Assembly (NCBI GenBank): GCA_963715045.1
Contig: CAVQRC010000039.1
Span: 124,001 to 188,000 of the forward strand
DNA: 64,000 nt
Reading direction: 5' to 3'
Source of the DNA: CAVQRC01 sp963715045
GTDB lineage: Bacteria; Planctomycetota; Planctomycetia; Pirellulales; Lacipirellulaceae
Position 1 is the stretch's first letter. Every line of letters starts with the position of its first letter. The position numbers and the translations under genes were made by a program. A model generated the notes under the pieces. The model made no database searches, was not told the DNA's origin, and was given only the letters and a program-made list of their open reading frames with translations. Below, piece by piece: positions 24,391 through 33,960 of this stretch.

Positions 24391-27300
24391 TTGAGAGCCG
24401 CTGTGATCTGGCCGGTTCTGTTGGGCTGCCTGTTGGCGATTGCACGCCCGGTGTATTCGCAGCCGGTTGTCGAAGTGTATTCGGGCCCCGCGACCGGCGG
24501 CGGCATCGCCGTTGAGCCCACCACGCAACCCGCGGCGATCGCGACGGCCGTGGTCGAAGAGAATTCGGAATCCAAGCCCGAGAAGCCGGAAGACGGCGAG
24601 AAGTCCGCTTCGCCTGCCGGCGAACAGAAGAAGCCCGCGAAAGAGGCATCCGCTGCCGAAGCAGGAGCCGACGAAGGGACCATCGCCCGACCTGACAATC
24701 CGGGCTTCAAAACGGACCCTGCTGAACTCGAAATCGAGCCCGATGAAGACGGTCTGCTGCAATTCAGTTTTCGCGGACAGAAATGGCCCGACGTCCTGCA
24801 CTGGTTTGCGGGCGTCTCCCGCAAGAGCCTCGACTGGCAGAAACTGCCCGGCAACTACCTCAACCTCAGCACCCATCGTCGCTTTTCGATCGAGGAAACC
24901 CACGACCTGCTGAATCGCCACCTCCTCGCCCGCGGCTACACCATGATCGAACAGGGCGATGTGATTCAGGTGTTTGAAGTCGCGGACCTCGATCCCAGCC
25001 TGATTCCGCGCGTCTCCCCCGACGATCTCGAAGACATCCGCCCCCATGACTTCGCCAAAGTCTCGTTCACGCTGCCGCCCCAGCTATCGGCCGGCGAAGC
25101 GGTCGAAGACATCAAGCTCCTGCTCAGCCCCCATCACAAGATTCGGCCGCTCCTGGCTACCAATCGCCTGCTGGTGATCGACGCCGTCACCAATCTCCGC
25201 GACGCCCGGGACATACTCTACGACGAACAGATTTCAATCGCCGCGCACGTCGTCCCGCGAACATTCAAGTTGCATTACGCACGTGCCGAGCAAGTCGTCT
25301 CGATGCTCAAGCAGTTGCTGGGCCTCGATGGCGCCTCTGGACCCAGCACGCCTCAAGAAATGCAGATGGAAGCCCAGCGGCTGCAGATGATGGCCCAGAT
25401 GCAGATGGAACAACAGCAACGGCGGCAGCAACAACAGCAGCAGAATCAGGGCGGTGGCTCGGGAGCCCCGAAGCCCGTTACGGCCGAAGATGTCTTCCTG
25501 GTTGCCGACTATCGCACCAATACGATCTTCGTGAACGCTCCCAAAGACAAGATGAGCCTCATTGCCCGCACGATCGAAATGCTCGACACACCTCCCGCGG
25601 ATGTCGGGCTGGCCGCAGCCGGCGGTGCACCACGGGAGCTGAAACGCTATTCGCTGGTGACGATCAGTCCCGAGGCCCTGCTCGTCGCGCTCCGCGAGAT
25701 CGGCAATCTTGACCCGCTGACGCAGCTCCGGACCGATACGAAGAGTCGCACGCTGTTCGCATTCGCCTCGGCCAGCGACCACACAACGATCGGGGACCTG
25801 ATCGACAAGCTGGACGGATCGGGCCGGCAGTTCGATGTAATCCCTCTCCGCAAGCACCCGGCCGATCAGGTCGCCGGTACGATTCACGCTCTGATGGTGG
25901 GCAAGGAAGAGAAGAAACAGCAGCAGCGGCGTTACTCGTGGTGGGATGACTACAACCGATCGGACGACGACGAACAGCCAAACAAGGGGTTTCGTGTCGA
26001 CGCCGACATCGAGCAGAATCGGTTGTTGCTGTGGGCGACCGCGGACGAGATCGCGGAAGTTCGCCGGTTCCTGGCGAAGATGGGCGAGCCGACCGCAGCC
26101 GCTGAAGGGGGCAGCACCGTGCGTGTGTTGTCCGGCCGTGATGCCGATCAGACGCGGCGCCTGTTGGAGAGCATCCGGCGACGGTGGGAGGACTCGGGGA
26201 ACCGGCCCGTCGTGATCGAGGGGCTCGAGCATCTCGAAGTCACGCCCGCGCCGCCGGCGCCGAAATCGCCGCCGCCGGCCGATTCCGCCGCCGAAGGCGT
26301 GCCTGCCGATCGAACGACCAGGACATCCGGCAAACTGCGATTCTCGCACCTGGCCCAGTACCGAACACCGCTTCCCCCGTCCGAGGACGCAGCCGCCCGC
26401 AGCATCGATGCGGCTCCCCCGACCAGCCAACCGCCGCCGGGCGATGCGAATCAGCCCTCGAAGACTCCGGCCGCGCTGCACGTGACGATCACGCCCGACG
26501 GCCGGATCGTGATCGCCTCGGCCGACCCGGCTCTACTCAACGAGATCGAAGAACTCGCCGACGCCCTCACACCACGGCCTCGAGAGTTCGAGATTTTTAC
26601 GCTCCACAACGCCCGCGCCTACTGGGTGAAATGGAACCTCACCGATTACTTCGAGGAGGAGCTCAAAGACGACAAGGACGACAATAGTAATTATTGGCGG
26701 GGGTGGTACGGTTTCGCGCCGGGAAACGAACAGCAGTCCACTCCGCTGCAGCTTTCGCGACGACGCAAACTGTCGTTTATTTCCGACAGCGACACGAACA
26801 CGATCCTGGTTCGTAACGCATCGCCAGAACAGTTGGAGATTATCCGCGAATTGATCGAGCTCTACGACAGTGAAGTCGAGATCAACGAGCAGAACGCTCG
26901 CCACACTCGGGTCTTTGCGATCAAGTACTCGCAGGCAAAGGTAATTTCGGCCGCCATCAAGGAGGTCTATCGCGACCTGTTGAGCTCGAAAGACAAAGAG
27001 TTCGAAGGCGGCGAGCAGAATCGGCAGGGCGGTGAGAATCGTACTTACATTACGAATTTCGGCCAGGATTCGGACTCTAAACGGCCAACTGAAACGCCGG
27101 TCAGCTTCAAGGGTCTGATTTCGATCGGTGTGGACGAGATTTCGAACACGCTTCTCGTATCGGCTCCGCCGGCGCTGATGAGCAACGTGGCGGAAATGGT
27201 ACGCCTGCTCGACGTGCGGGCGAGACCCAACACGACCGTTCAGGTTCGCAAGGTAAGCCATCTCGTCGACACGAAGAGGCTCAAGGAATTGCTGGACAGC

Positions 27301-27444
27301 ACGGTCAGTCAGCCCTGGACCGGCGGCAAACGTCCTCCCTCTCAGCAGCCGGCAGCGGCGCCTCAGCAGGAGCAACCGCAACAGGCTTCCCAAACGCCGC
27401 CCCCGGGTGCTCAGCCCGCCGCTGCCGTACCTTCGGCTCAGTAA
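24391..27444 (+). CDS. large exported protein with repeated secretin N-type domains
   Basis: From TTG 24391 (AGGAG nine bases upstream) the 1017-residue protein starts with a signal peptide (LRAAVIWPVLLGCLLAIARPVYS). An ATG at 24298 is possible but puts 31 residues before it. Several segments follow the secretin_N/NolW pattern of beta-alpha-beta-beta with NTIxVxAxxxxMxxIxxxIxxLD: TNTIFVNAPKDKMSLIARTI, TNTILVRNASPEQLEIIREL and SNTLLVSAPPALMSNVAEMV. A Gln/Met-rich linker lies at about residues 323-353 and a Pro/Gln-rich tail at the end. The C-terminal secretin beta-barrel is absent. It is likely a periplasmic or cell-envelope scaffold related to type II or IV secretion secretins. An internal TATAAT at 24316 may be its promoter. 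Confidence 0.7.
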   Translation: MRAAVIWPVLLGCLLAIARPVYSQPVVEVYSGPATGGGIAVEPTTQPAAIATAVVEENSESKPEKPEDGEKSASPAGEQKKPAKEASAAEAGADEGTIARPDNPGFKTDPAELEIEPDEDGLLQFSFRGQKWPDVLHWFAGVSRKSLDWQKLPGNYLNLSTHRRFSIEETHDLLNRHLLARGYTMIEQGDVIQVFEVADLDPSLIPRVSPDDLEDIRPHDFAKVSFTLPPQLSAGEAVEDIKLLLSPHHKIRPLLATNRLLVIDAVTNLRDARDILYDEQISIAAHVVPRTFKLHYARAEQVVSMLKQLLGLDGASGPSTPQEMQMEAQRLQMMAQMQMEQQQRRQQQQQQNQGGGSGAPKPVTAEDVFLVADYRTNTIFVNAPKDKMSLIARTIEMLDTPPADVGLAAAGGAPRELKRYSLVTISPEALLVALREIGNLDPLTQLRTDTKSRTLFAFASASDHTTIGDLIDKLDGSGRQFDVIPLRKHPADQVAGTIHALMVGKEEKKQQQRRYSWWDDYNRSDDDEQPNKGFRVDADIEQNRLLLWATADEIAEVRRFLAKMGEPTAAAEGGSTVRVLSGRDADQTRRLLESIRRRWEDSGNRPVVIEGLEHLEVTPAPPAPKSPPPADSAAEGVPADRTTRTSGKLRFSHLAQYRTPLPPSEDAAARSIDAAPPTSQPPPGDANQPSKTPAALHVTITPDGRIVIASADPALLNEIEELADALTPRPREFEIFTLHNARAYWVKWNLTDYFEEELKDDKDDNSNYWRGWYGFAPGNEQQSTPLQLSRRRKLSFISDSDTNTILVRNASPEQLEIIRELIELYDSEVEINEQNARHTRVFAIKYSQAKVISAAIKEVYRDLLSSKDKEFEGGEQNRQGGENRTYITNFGQDSDSKRPTETPVSFKGLISIGVDEISNTLLVSAPPALMSNVAEMVRLLDVRARPNTTVQVRKVSHLVDTKRLKELLDSTVSQPWTGGKRPPSQQPAAAPQQEQPQQASQTPPPGAQPAAAVPSAQ

Positions 27445-27445
27445 C

Positions 27446-27711
27446 GTGTAGTCGGGTCACTCCGTGACACGGTTTGCGGATGGCCGTGGCGACCTGGACT
27501 GCCGTGATCCCGCCACGGAGTGTCGGGTCTACACGTAGTCGGGTCACTCCGTGACACGGTTTGCGGATGACCGTGGCGACCTGGACTGCCGTGATCCCGC
27601 CACGGAGTGTCGGGTCTACACGTAGTCGGGTCACTCCGTGACACGGTTTGCGGATGGCCGTGGCGACCTGGACTGCCGTGATCCCGCCACGGAGTGTCGT
27701 GTCTACAACAG
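27446..27711. repeat. three 87-bp tandem repeats, family C
   Basis: Three nearly identical units with an exact 87-base period start at about 27446, 27533 and 27620. Each contains GTCGGGTCACTCCGTGACAC on one side and CGCCACGGAGTGTCGGGTCT on the other, so a unit can fold back on itself. Only single bases differ between units. The array starts directly after the stop codon of the secretin-like gene. There are no spacers, so it is not a CRISPR. Confidence 0.85.
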
Positions 27712-27804
27712 TTTCGTTGTTCCCACCCGAACCCCCGGATACGATGGAACACAAAGAGATGCATTTCGGTTGCAGTGCTGAAACAGAGCAAGTTGAGTCG
27801 GCTA

Positions 27805-29533
27805 ATGATGCGACATCATGTGAGTTTTTCTTCCTCTTCGAGATGGGGACACCGGGGATGGGTATGTCTGGCACTTCCAGTGTGGCTCGCCGCAGCGCCC
27901 GCCTTGGCCACCAGCGATCTGGCGGTGGTCGCCCTCAGCAACCGCCCGCCCACTCCCGAGATTCGCCCCGAGGCGTTCTTCCGCTTCGATGATCCGCCCG
28001 TGATCAACGACATGGGCGAAGTCGCCTTCCTCGCCGGGCCAAGCGTCGCTGCCGGCAACGTCATCGTCGGCGGCACCAGCGTCTGGAAGGGTAACGAAGC
28101 GGGGCTCTTGCTGGTCGCCAACCAGGATCAACCTGCCGGGCTGGAGGATCGCTCCTCATTCGCTTCGTTTACCAACGTGCGTGTGAACAACCACTCGGAT
28201 ATCGGCTTCGAGGCAGCCCTTGACGGTCCGACGATCGACTCTTCCAACGGTGACACGCTCTGGCTCCAGTCGGCGGGCGGGCCGCGGCACTTGATCGCCC
28301 GAACCGGTATGGCACCACCAGGCACTACCGGCGAGAAATTCGAGGCCCTCGAAAGCATGCCCGGTCTCAGCGATGCAGGAAACCTCGCGTTCTTCGCCCG
28401 TACTCGCAATGACGACAACCAACAGCAGGGCGGCAGCGGAATGTGGGTCGGGAGTGCAGCCCAGACCCAACCGATTGCGTTCAACGGGACTCCGGCCGCG
28501 ACCGGGCAACCGGACGAAACGTTTGCGCGGCAGTCCTTTGAGATTCCGTTTGGCGAAACGGTCGTGATCAGCCCGGTCGGCCAGACCGTCTTTCGCGGGT
28601 TTCTCGAGGGACCAGCCGTCGATGAATTCAACGCCGCGGGCATTTGGACGCACGACGTCCGAAACGGCCTGGAACTCGCGTTTCGCGCTGGCCAGACCGC
28701 GCCGGGTACTGGCGGTGAGCCTTTCATTGGATTCTCGACGGTTCCAGGTATCAACCGGGCGGGCGACCTCGCGTTCGTCGCGTTCTTCGGTCAGCGACCT
28801 TCCCCGGAGTCGTCGGCCGGAGAGGCGGGCGGGAACGCGCCCCCTCCCCTGTCGGGTGTCTGGGTCGCGTCTGACGACCTCGTCGAACCCGTCCTCACGA
28901 TCGGCGATCCCGCTTCCGAGGTCGGCCCCGATGCGACTTTCGTCGACCTCTTCAGCCCTGTGATCAATGCCCGCGGTCGCATCGCCCTGACCGCCGTGGT
29001 GGGCGGCAGCCAGATCGATGACTCCAATGAACTCGGGATCTGGTCCGACGGTCTGCGCGGCGGACGGCGAATTGGCCCTCGTCGCGCGGCAGGGCGATCC
29101 GGCCGCGGGGGTCACTGACGACGCCCGGTTCAATGTTTTTCTGAATCCCTCGCTCAACGCCCCGGGACAGGTCGCCTTTCTCGCCCGGCTCGCTGGACCC
29201 GGAGTCGGCGATGCCCAGGGGAACGCGTTCGGGATCTGGGCACAATCGATCAACGGCGGTCTGGAACTCATCGCCCGCGAAGGGGACGCCATGGAAGTCG
29301 AACCGGGCGACCTTCGCACGATCGCCCGACTGAGTTTCGCGACCGAGTCGGGGGGCGAGGACGGCCGGGCCCGCGGCTTCAACCAACGGGGGCAAGTGGC
29401 CTTTGGAGCGACGTTTACCGACGGCACCAGTGCGATTCTGATCTCCAATCGGGTTGCCATTCCGGAGCCTTCCGGAGCACTGCTGGCATTTCTGGCCACG
29501 GCCGGGAGCTTCGCGGTTGCCGTGCGTAAATAG
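27805..29533 (+). CDS. PEP-CTERM protein with tandem NxxGxxAF repeats, frameshifted
   Basis: A signal peptide (WVCLALPVWLAAAPALA) is followed by at least seven repeats built on N-x-x-G-x-x-A/I-F/L: NDMGEVAFLA, SDAGNLAFFAR, NRAGDLAFVAF, NARGRIALTAV, NAPGQVAFLAR, NQRGQVAFGAT and degenerate ones. The C-terminus is a PEP-CTERM anchor: IPEPSGALLAFLATAGSFAVAVRK reads as PEP, a hydrophobic helix, then basic residues. This is the choice-of-anchor NxxGxxAF tandem-repeat family, sorted by an exosortase. Frame 1 breaks at about 29050-29062 and the coding sequence continues in the +1 frame (ADGELALVARQGD) to 29533. One extra base explains it. Extracellular or surface location is inferred. Confidence 0.75.
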
Positions 29534-29684
29534 CTGCTGAGGCAACATTTGCATGCGGTCGCCCTGCGGCCTTGGGAGTCGCCTGACGTCGTTTCCTTGA
29601 TTGGGCGGAGTCTCTGCGAGTACATTACATTCGCCTGGGCAGGGCCACTATTTTCTTCCTTGATCGAGATGGGACGCCAATCAG

Positions 29685-30767
29685 ATGATGTATCGCACCT
29701 TGGGTGCCGCTGTCGCACTGCTCGCCTGTACCGCCGTGGCCATTGCCGAGGGGGAGCAGGATCGGGGCTCTCCGATTTATCTCTTCCCGGATCTGATTCC
29801 CTACGTCGATCGCACCGATTCCTACCTTGTCGATTGGCAACTCAATAGCAGCACGAATCAGATTCGCATCGGCACCGTGTTTGCCAATGTCGGGGACGGT
29901 CTGTTTCAGATTCGCCAGGATGACGCGGGCGCAGGCGGTGCCGAGACGCAAATCACGCAGCGGGTCTTCATCGACAACGACAACGGCTCCAATTATGAAG
30001 ACTTCCCGGTGAACACGGCGGTCAACTTCCACAACAGCCACAATCACTTGCATTTCGAAGATTTCGCCGAATTCGCCCTGCTCGAGGCCTCGCAGATCAA
30101 CGACGAATGGTCGGTCGGCCCGGTCGTCTCGGCGACCTCGAAGACCAGTTACTATCTGGTCCATTCGCTGCGAATTCCGTGGCCTGAATTCACCGGGGCG
30201 CCCCCTTACAACTCCTCCAATCAAGGCCTTTACCAGAACGTCAGCCGCGGCTGGGGCGACTACTACAGCCATGGTCTGGACGGGCAGTACATCGATGTCG
30301 CGGGCGTTCCCGACGGCATGTACTGGCTTCGGCAGTGGGTCGATCCGACCGACGTGATCCTGGAAACCGACGAGACCAACAACCAGGCCTACCTGTTGAT
30401 CGATCTCTCGCAACCGGGCCAGGCGATCCGCCGTCCGGATGGTTCGTTCATCCAGCCCGGTGACTTTCTCCCTTCGACGCCCGGCGACCTCGACAACGAC
30501 GAAGATGTCGATATGGACGACTGGGTCCGCTTCCGCGATTCGGGGTCGATTTCACTATCGGGGCTCTCCGACAGTGAGGCCTACGGCTTTGGCGACTTGA
30601 ATCTTGATCGGGTTCACAGCCCGGCCGACTTCCTCTTGTTCAAGGGCTTTTACGACGGTCTGAACGGGAGCGGGGCGTTCGCGATGGACACGGGCGTGCC
30701 GGAACCGACGGCCGTGATGCTGCTGTTGGCGGCCGTCGCCGGACTGCTCGTCCGCAGGCCCACCTGA
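29685..30767 (+). CDS. lysyl-oxidase-like protein with dockerin and PEP-CTERM anchor
   Basis: The 360-residue protein begins with a signal peptide (TLGAAVALLACTAVAIA). A lysyl-oxidase-like beta domain follows, with the copper-ligand cluster FHNSHNHLHFEDFAEF (three His in HNHLH spacing) at about residues 111-126 and WVDPTDVILETDETNN. A dockerin-like pair of Ca-binding loops (GDLDNDEDVDMDDW and FGDLNLDRVHSPADF) comes next, and the C-terminus VPEPTAVMLLLAAVAGLLVRRPT is a PEP-CTERM sorting signal. Exported copper oxidase or structural relative; crosslinking activity is not established for this bacterial group. It is followed by a hairpin terminator. Confidence 0.8.
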   Translation: MMYRTLGAAVALLACTAVAIAEGEQDRGSPIYLFPDLIPYVDRTDSYLVDWQLNSSTNQIRIGTVFANVGDGLFQIRQDDAGAGGAETQITQRVFIDNDNGSNYEDFPVNTAVNFHNSHNHLHFEDFAEFALLEASQINDEWSVGPVVSATSKTSYYLVHSLRIPWPEFTGAPPYNSSNQGLYQNVSRGWGDYYSHGLDGQYIDVAGVPDGMYWLRQWVDPTDVILETDETNNQAYLLIDLSQPGQAIRRPDGSFIQPGDFLPSTPGDLDNDEDVDMDDWVRFRDSGSISLSGLSDSEAYGFGDLNLDRVHSPADFLLFKGFYDGLNGSGAFAMDTGVPEPTAVMLLLAAVAGLLVRRPT

Positions 30768-30769
30768 AG

Positions 30770-30822
30770 CCCGGCTTCTTCCCGCTCGTGCCCGCATTGA
30801 ACCTGCCAAGCGCGAAGCCGGG
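30770..30822 (+). terminator. hairpin after the lysyl-oxidase-like gene
   Basis: CCCGGCTTC (30770-30778) pairs with GAAGCCGGG (30814-30822), starting 3 bases after the stop codon. Moderately long loop; CCCTTTT follows 10 bases on. Confidence 0.5.
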
Positions 30823-30989
30823 ATTCTCGCCCTTTTATGGCCGCTCGCCTCGTCGAGGGATCAACCGGATCGCCGCGGTGAATCGAAGTGCCAAAGTCCG
30901 GCATTCGTGGGCACTTGTCGACCTTTGCCGCAAGTGCCTCAAGCATCCTTGAGGTGCTCCATCCGGCAACCGCCTCCAGATGCCGGTCT

Positions 30990-31505
30990 CTAAGTGAATT
31001 CGTCGAGCCACTTGCGGATATCGGCCGGGTCTGTGGGCGGCGGCGGCTTGATGCATTCGCGGTCCGGCTCCGGTGATGTCCGCCCGGCTTCCCGAAGCTG
31101 GCGATACCAGATGTCGCTGTCGATCGCTGTCGCGCCGCGAAGCCGGGCGGCTCGATGAAGGCGGTGGTCGCTCGACACCACGGTCAGCTCGCGGGGTGCC
31201 CGGCACGCTTCGATCATCTCTTCGATGAGGGCGTCGGCGGACGGATAGCCGCGGGCGAAGCGAACGGTCATTTCGGACTCGACCTGCTGCTGCGGCAGTC
31301 CTGGTGGAGCCTGGTGGGCATCAAACACGATCGTTGTTCGCGGTCGTAGCCGATCCTCGACGGCTCCGGCCAGAAAGCTCAGCAGAGCGGCACGCGACCG
31401 GGCCAGGGGAGTCGACTCGGGCACGTTCGCCCGGACCACCGCGCTCGCCACGCCGAACAGATCCGTGACGTGCAGGAGGTTGTATCCGTCGATGAGCAGT
31501 CGCAT
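30990..31505 (-). CDS. NYN-domain (YacP/Rae1-like) ribonuclease
   Basis: The 171-residue protein starts MRLLIDGYNLLHV, with the first catalytic Asp in a hydrophobic strand. It continues with TTIVFDAHQAPPG, FARGYPSADALIEEMIEA (Asp pair region) and LTVVSSDHRLHRAARLRGATAIDSDIW. This order of acidic residues is the PIN-like NYN fold of the YacP family, whose Bacillus member Rae1 cleaves mRNA on the ribosome. The enzymatic assignment is by family and the RNA target is unknown. It starts 100 bases downstream of pyrB on the same strand, with a family-B repeat between. Confidence 0.8.
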   Translation of the reverse strand: MRLLIDGYNLLHVTDLFGVASAVVRANVPESTPLARSRAALLSFLAGAVEDRLRPRTTIVFDAHQAPPGLPQQQVESEMTVRFARGYPSADALIEEMIEACRAPRELTVVSSDHRLHRAARLRGATAIDSDIWYRQLREAGRTSPEPDRECIKPPPPTDPADIRKWLDEFT

Positions 31506-31525
31506 AAGAAACCGCCGCGATCGCG

Positions 31526-31607
31526 AAGGAACTTGTCCGAGAATCGCAAGGAACGTGGCTTACGGCCAAGGAATTTGGTCGCTGAAGCCCGTTTTCGGCT
31601 CGGCTTT
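31526..31607 (-). repeat. dispersed palindromic repeat, family B, minus-strand copy
   Basis: Read on the minus strand, it shows AGCCGAAAACGGGCTTCAGC, then CCAAATTCC and GGCCGTAAGCCACGTTCC, matching the family-B consensus with several changes. It abuts the pyrB stop codon. Confidence 0.5.
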
Positions 31608-32868
31608 AAACGGCGGTAACCCGGTCGGCATAGGTGCCGCCGTATTCATGGTCAATGTGATGGGCAATATGGTGGTCGGCATCAAACACGTGGGCCAAGA
31701 GGGCCGCTCGAATCCACATCCCGTTCCGCGCCTGGCGGAAATACATCGCCCGAGGGTCATCGTCGATTTCGGAGGGGATCTCGCCGAAATGTTGATCCCG
31801 AGGAAACGGATGCAGGATGGGCGCATATTCCTTCATGCGTGCCACCAGTTCGGGCGTCAGACGATACTGGGAAAAGTCGAACTTCTCGAAGGCTGCCGTA
31901 TCCTGCGGCGCATTGTGCTCCCGCTGGACGCGCGTCATGTACAACGCGTCGATGGTCTCGATTACGGGGATGCCGTCGACCGGTTCTTCGAACGAGTCGA
32001 CCTCGACCATCCGTACCCCCTGGGTGCGTAGCCGCTGCCGCATGTCGTCCCGCATCACGAGTGTCGGATGATCGGGCGCGACGAAGATCAACGTGACGTC
32101 TTCATGCAGTGCCAGGAGTGCCGCCAGCGAGCGGACGGTTCGCCCTCGCCCGATGTCTCCGCAGAAACCGTACGTCTTGTGGGCCAGCCCTCTTGTCAGG
32201 TCCGGGTACGCCGAGCGGAGTTTGTCGAACCGCGTCGCGATCGGCGAGTCCTGCGGGCTGGTGAATTGAAACGACCTTTGCAGGGTGTAAATATCGAGCA
32301 ACGCCTGTGAGGGGTGTTCATCCGCTCCGGAACCGGCGTTGATGATCGGGACGCTCCGGTTCCCGGTGCGTTCCAGGTCGTTCATCAGGTACGCGCAGGA
32401 CTCCGCCAGGCGTGCGATCGGGCTCCGCATGATGATCAGGTCGAAGTAACTGCTGAACATCCGGATCGAGTCGAACCGCGTCTCGCCCTTGGTCTCACTC
32501 GAGGTGCTCGGATCGCGAACTTCGTTGCAGGTAATTCCCAGGATCTGGCAGGCCGCCATGAACGACAGAAACGTTCGCGTCGACGGCTGCGTGAAGTACA
32601 GCATCGCCCGTTTGTGGGAGAGCAGCCGCGTGAGGAAATCCTGGCCCTCGCGGCGTTTGGAAAGCAGGCGAATCGAATCGGCGATGCGCCCCAGTTCTTC
32701 CAGAATCCCGACGTCGAACTGCCCCGAAAAAATTACGTGTCGGAGCCGATCGCCCCGCAGCATCTCGGGCGATTTCAACAGCGGCGGTCGTTCCAGTCGC
32801 GTCGCGTAATGAAGTATGTCGCGTTCGTCCTGCGTCGTGCTCCGCAAGTCGGACCGGGAACCGTCCAT
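31606..32868 (-). CDS. pyrB: aspartate carbamoyltransferase
   Basis: PyrB condenses carbamoyl phosphate and aspartate in pyrimidine synthesis. Starting at ATG 32868 (AGGAAG upstream) it has 419 residues, about 100 longer than the typical catalytic chain. The extra length is mainly at the N-terminus (LRSTTQDERDILHYATRLER) and C-terminus (HVFDADHHIAHHIDHEYGGTY). Core motifs are the carbamoyl-phosphate loop TQPSTRTFLSFMAA, INAGSGADEHPSQALLDIYTLQR, GFCGDIGRGRTVRSLAALL, and ILHPFPRDQHFGEIPSEIDDDPRAMYFRQ. Ornithine carbamoyltransferase is unlikely because its specificity loop is absent. No pyrI or other pyr gene lies nearby. Confidence 0.92.
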   Translation of the reverse strand: MDGSRSDLRSTTQDERDILHYATRLERPPLLKSPEMLRGDRLRHVIFSGQFDVGILEELGRIADSIRLLSKRREGQDFLTRLLSHKRAMLYFTQPSTRTFLSFMAACQILGITCNEVRDPSTSSETKGETRFDSIRMFSSYFDLIIMRSPIARLAESCAYLMNDLERTGNRSVPIINAGSGADEHPSQALLDIYTLQRSFQFTSPQDSPIATRFDKLRSAYPDLTRGLAHKTYGFCGDIGRGRTVRSLAALLALHEDVTLIFVAPDHPTLVMRDDMRQRLRTQGVRMVEVDSFEEPVDGIPVIETIDALYMTRVQREHNAPQDTAAFEKFDFSQYRLTPELVARMKEYAPILHPFPRDQHFGEIPSEIDDDPRAMYFRQARNGMWIRAALLAHVFDADHHIAHHIDHEYGGTYADRVTAV

Positions 32869-33014
32869 CGTAAGGCTTCCTGACCAAGAAGAGTGTCTCG
32901 CCAACTCTTCCCGGTTTATCGCACAGGCCCCTTCGACCCGTCAAGCGACACGGAGAGATCGGCCGCCACCGTGCGCGATCTGGAGACAGTGATCCGTCGA
33001 TTCCCCCCGGTCAT

Positions 33015-33788
33015 TCAGCCGCGTTGCGGCCGACTGAATACGAGCTTCCCCGCCGTCGAGAGCGAAGGGCGAAACTTGTAGCCGTCGGCGGCGAATGCTT
33101 TCAAACCCTCGACGTCCTGCACGCGGTTCTCGATGACGTATCTCGCCATTCGGCCGTGCGCTTTCTTACCGAAGAATGTAAGGAATCGCAGCTTGCCATG
33201 CTTCTCTTCTTTGAACGTGGCCTCGACCACGTCCGCGTCGAGCCGGGACGTATCGACTGCCCGAAAATACTCGGACGAAGCGAGGTTCAGGATCAGCGGC
33301 GACTTGAGGGCTTTGAGGTCCTTGGCCACCGCCGCCGTGACGAGCGGTCGCCACAATTCAACCAGATTCCCGTGACCCTCTACGGCCAGCGGAAGACCCA
33401 TCTCCAACCGGTAGGGTTGGATCAAATCCAGCGGCCGCAGAATTCCGTACAGACCGGACAGGATCCGCAGGTGACCCTGGGCGAACTTGAACTCGGCCCG
33501 AGAGAATTCGGTTGCTTCAAGACCCGCATACACGTCGCCCTGATAGGCCAATCCCGCCGGCCGGGCCCGACGCGCGTTGAAGGTCTGTTTCCAGTCCGCG
33601 AAATACGCCTGGACGGCCTCGGCCAACTTGTCGCTGATATTCATCAGGGTGGCCAGTTCTGGACGCGAAAGTCGCCCCAGCTGCGCTGCCAGTCGATTGG
33701 CCTCGCGGTGGTAACGCGGCTTGGTGACCGACGACGGACAGGCGATTTCGAAGTCGAGCGTCTTGGAGGGAGAAAGCAGGATGAGCAT
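33015..33788 (-). CDS. yaaA: peroxide stress protein YaaA family
   Basis: Starting at ATG 33788 the protein begins MLILLSPSKTLDFE, exactly the YaaA start, and has 257 residues, the E. coli length. Further family blocks are LMNISDKLAEAVQAYFADW, AYQGDVYAGLEA, LRILSGLYGILRPLDLIQPYRLEMG, NLASSEYFRAVD, FLTFFGKKAHGRMARYVIENR. In E. coli the protein lowers free iron and oxidative DNA damage and binds DNA. The frame continues upstream through a heptamer array encoding SSLQPPA repeats, probably not translated. Regulation by OxyR, known in E. coli, cannot be judged here. Confidence 0.93.
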   Translation of the reverse strand: MLILLSPSKTLDFEIACPSSVTKPRYHREANRLAAQLGRLSRPELATLMNISDKLAEAVQAYFADWKQTFNARRARPAGLAYQGDVYAGLEATEFSRAEFKFAQGHLRILSGLYGILRPLDLIQPYRLEMGLPLAVEGHGNLVELWRPLVTAAVAKDLKALKSPLILNLASSEYFRAVDTSRLDADVVEATFKEEKHGKLRFLTFFGKKAHGRMARYVIENRVQDVEGLKAFAADGYKFRPSLSTAGKLVFSRPQRG

Positions 33789-33842
33789 CGAGGAGGCTGG
33801 AGGCTGGAGGCTGGAGGCTGGAGGCTGGAGGCTGGAGGTTGG
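33786..33842 (+). repeat. GGAGGCT heptamer microsatellite at the yaaA start
   Basis: The heptamer GGAGGCT (minus strand AGCCTCC) is repeated about seven times, touching the yaaA ATG. On the coding strand it is pyrimidine-rich and offers no Shine-Dalgarno sequence. If read in frame it would add SSLQPPA repeats to YaaA. Confidence 0.8.
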
Positions 33843-33960
33843 CAGGTCCAGATTCATTCAGGATGGACCGTTCCAAAGCCGAACTCTGCTTCGTCATTGG
33901 GGCTTTGGGTATTCCTTAGTCATTCGTCATTAGGCCTTAGTCATTGCGCGCCCGCGGCCC

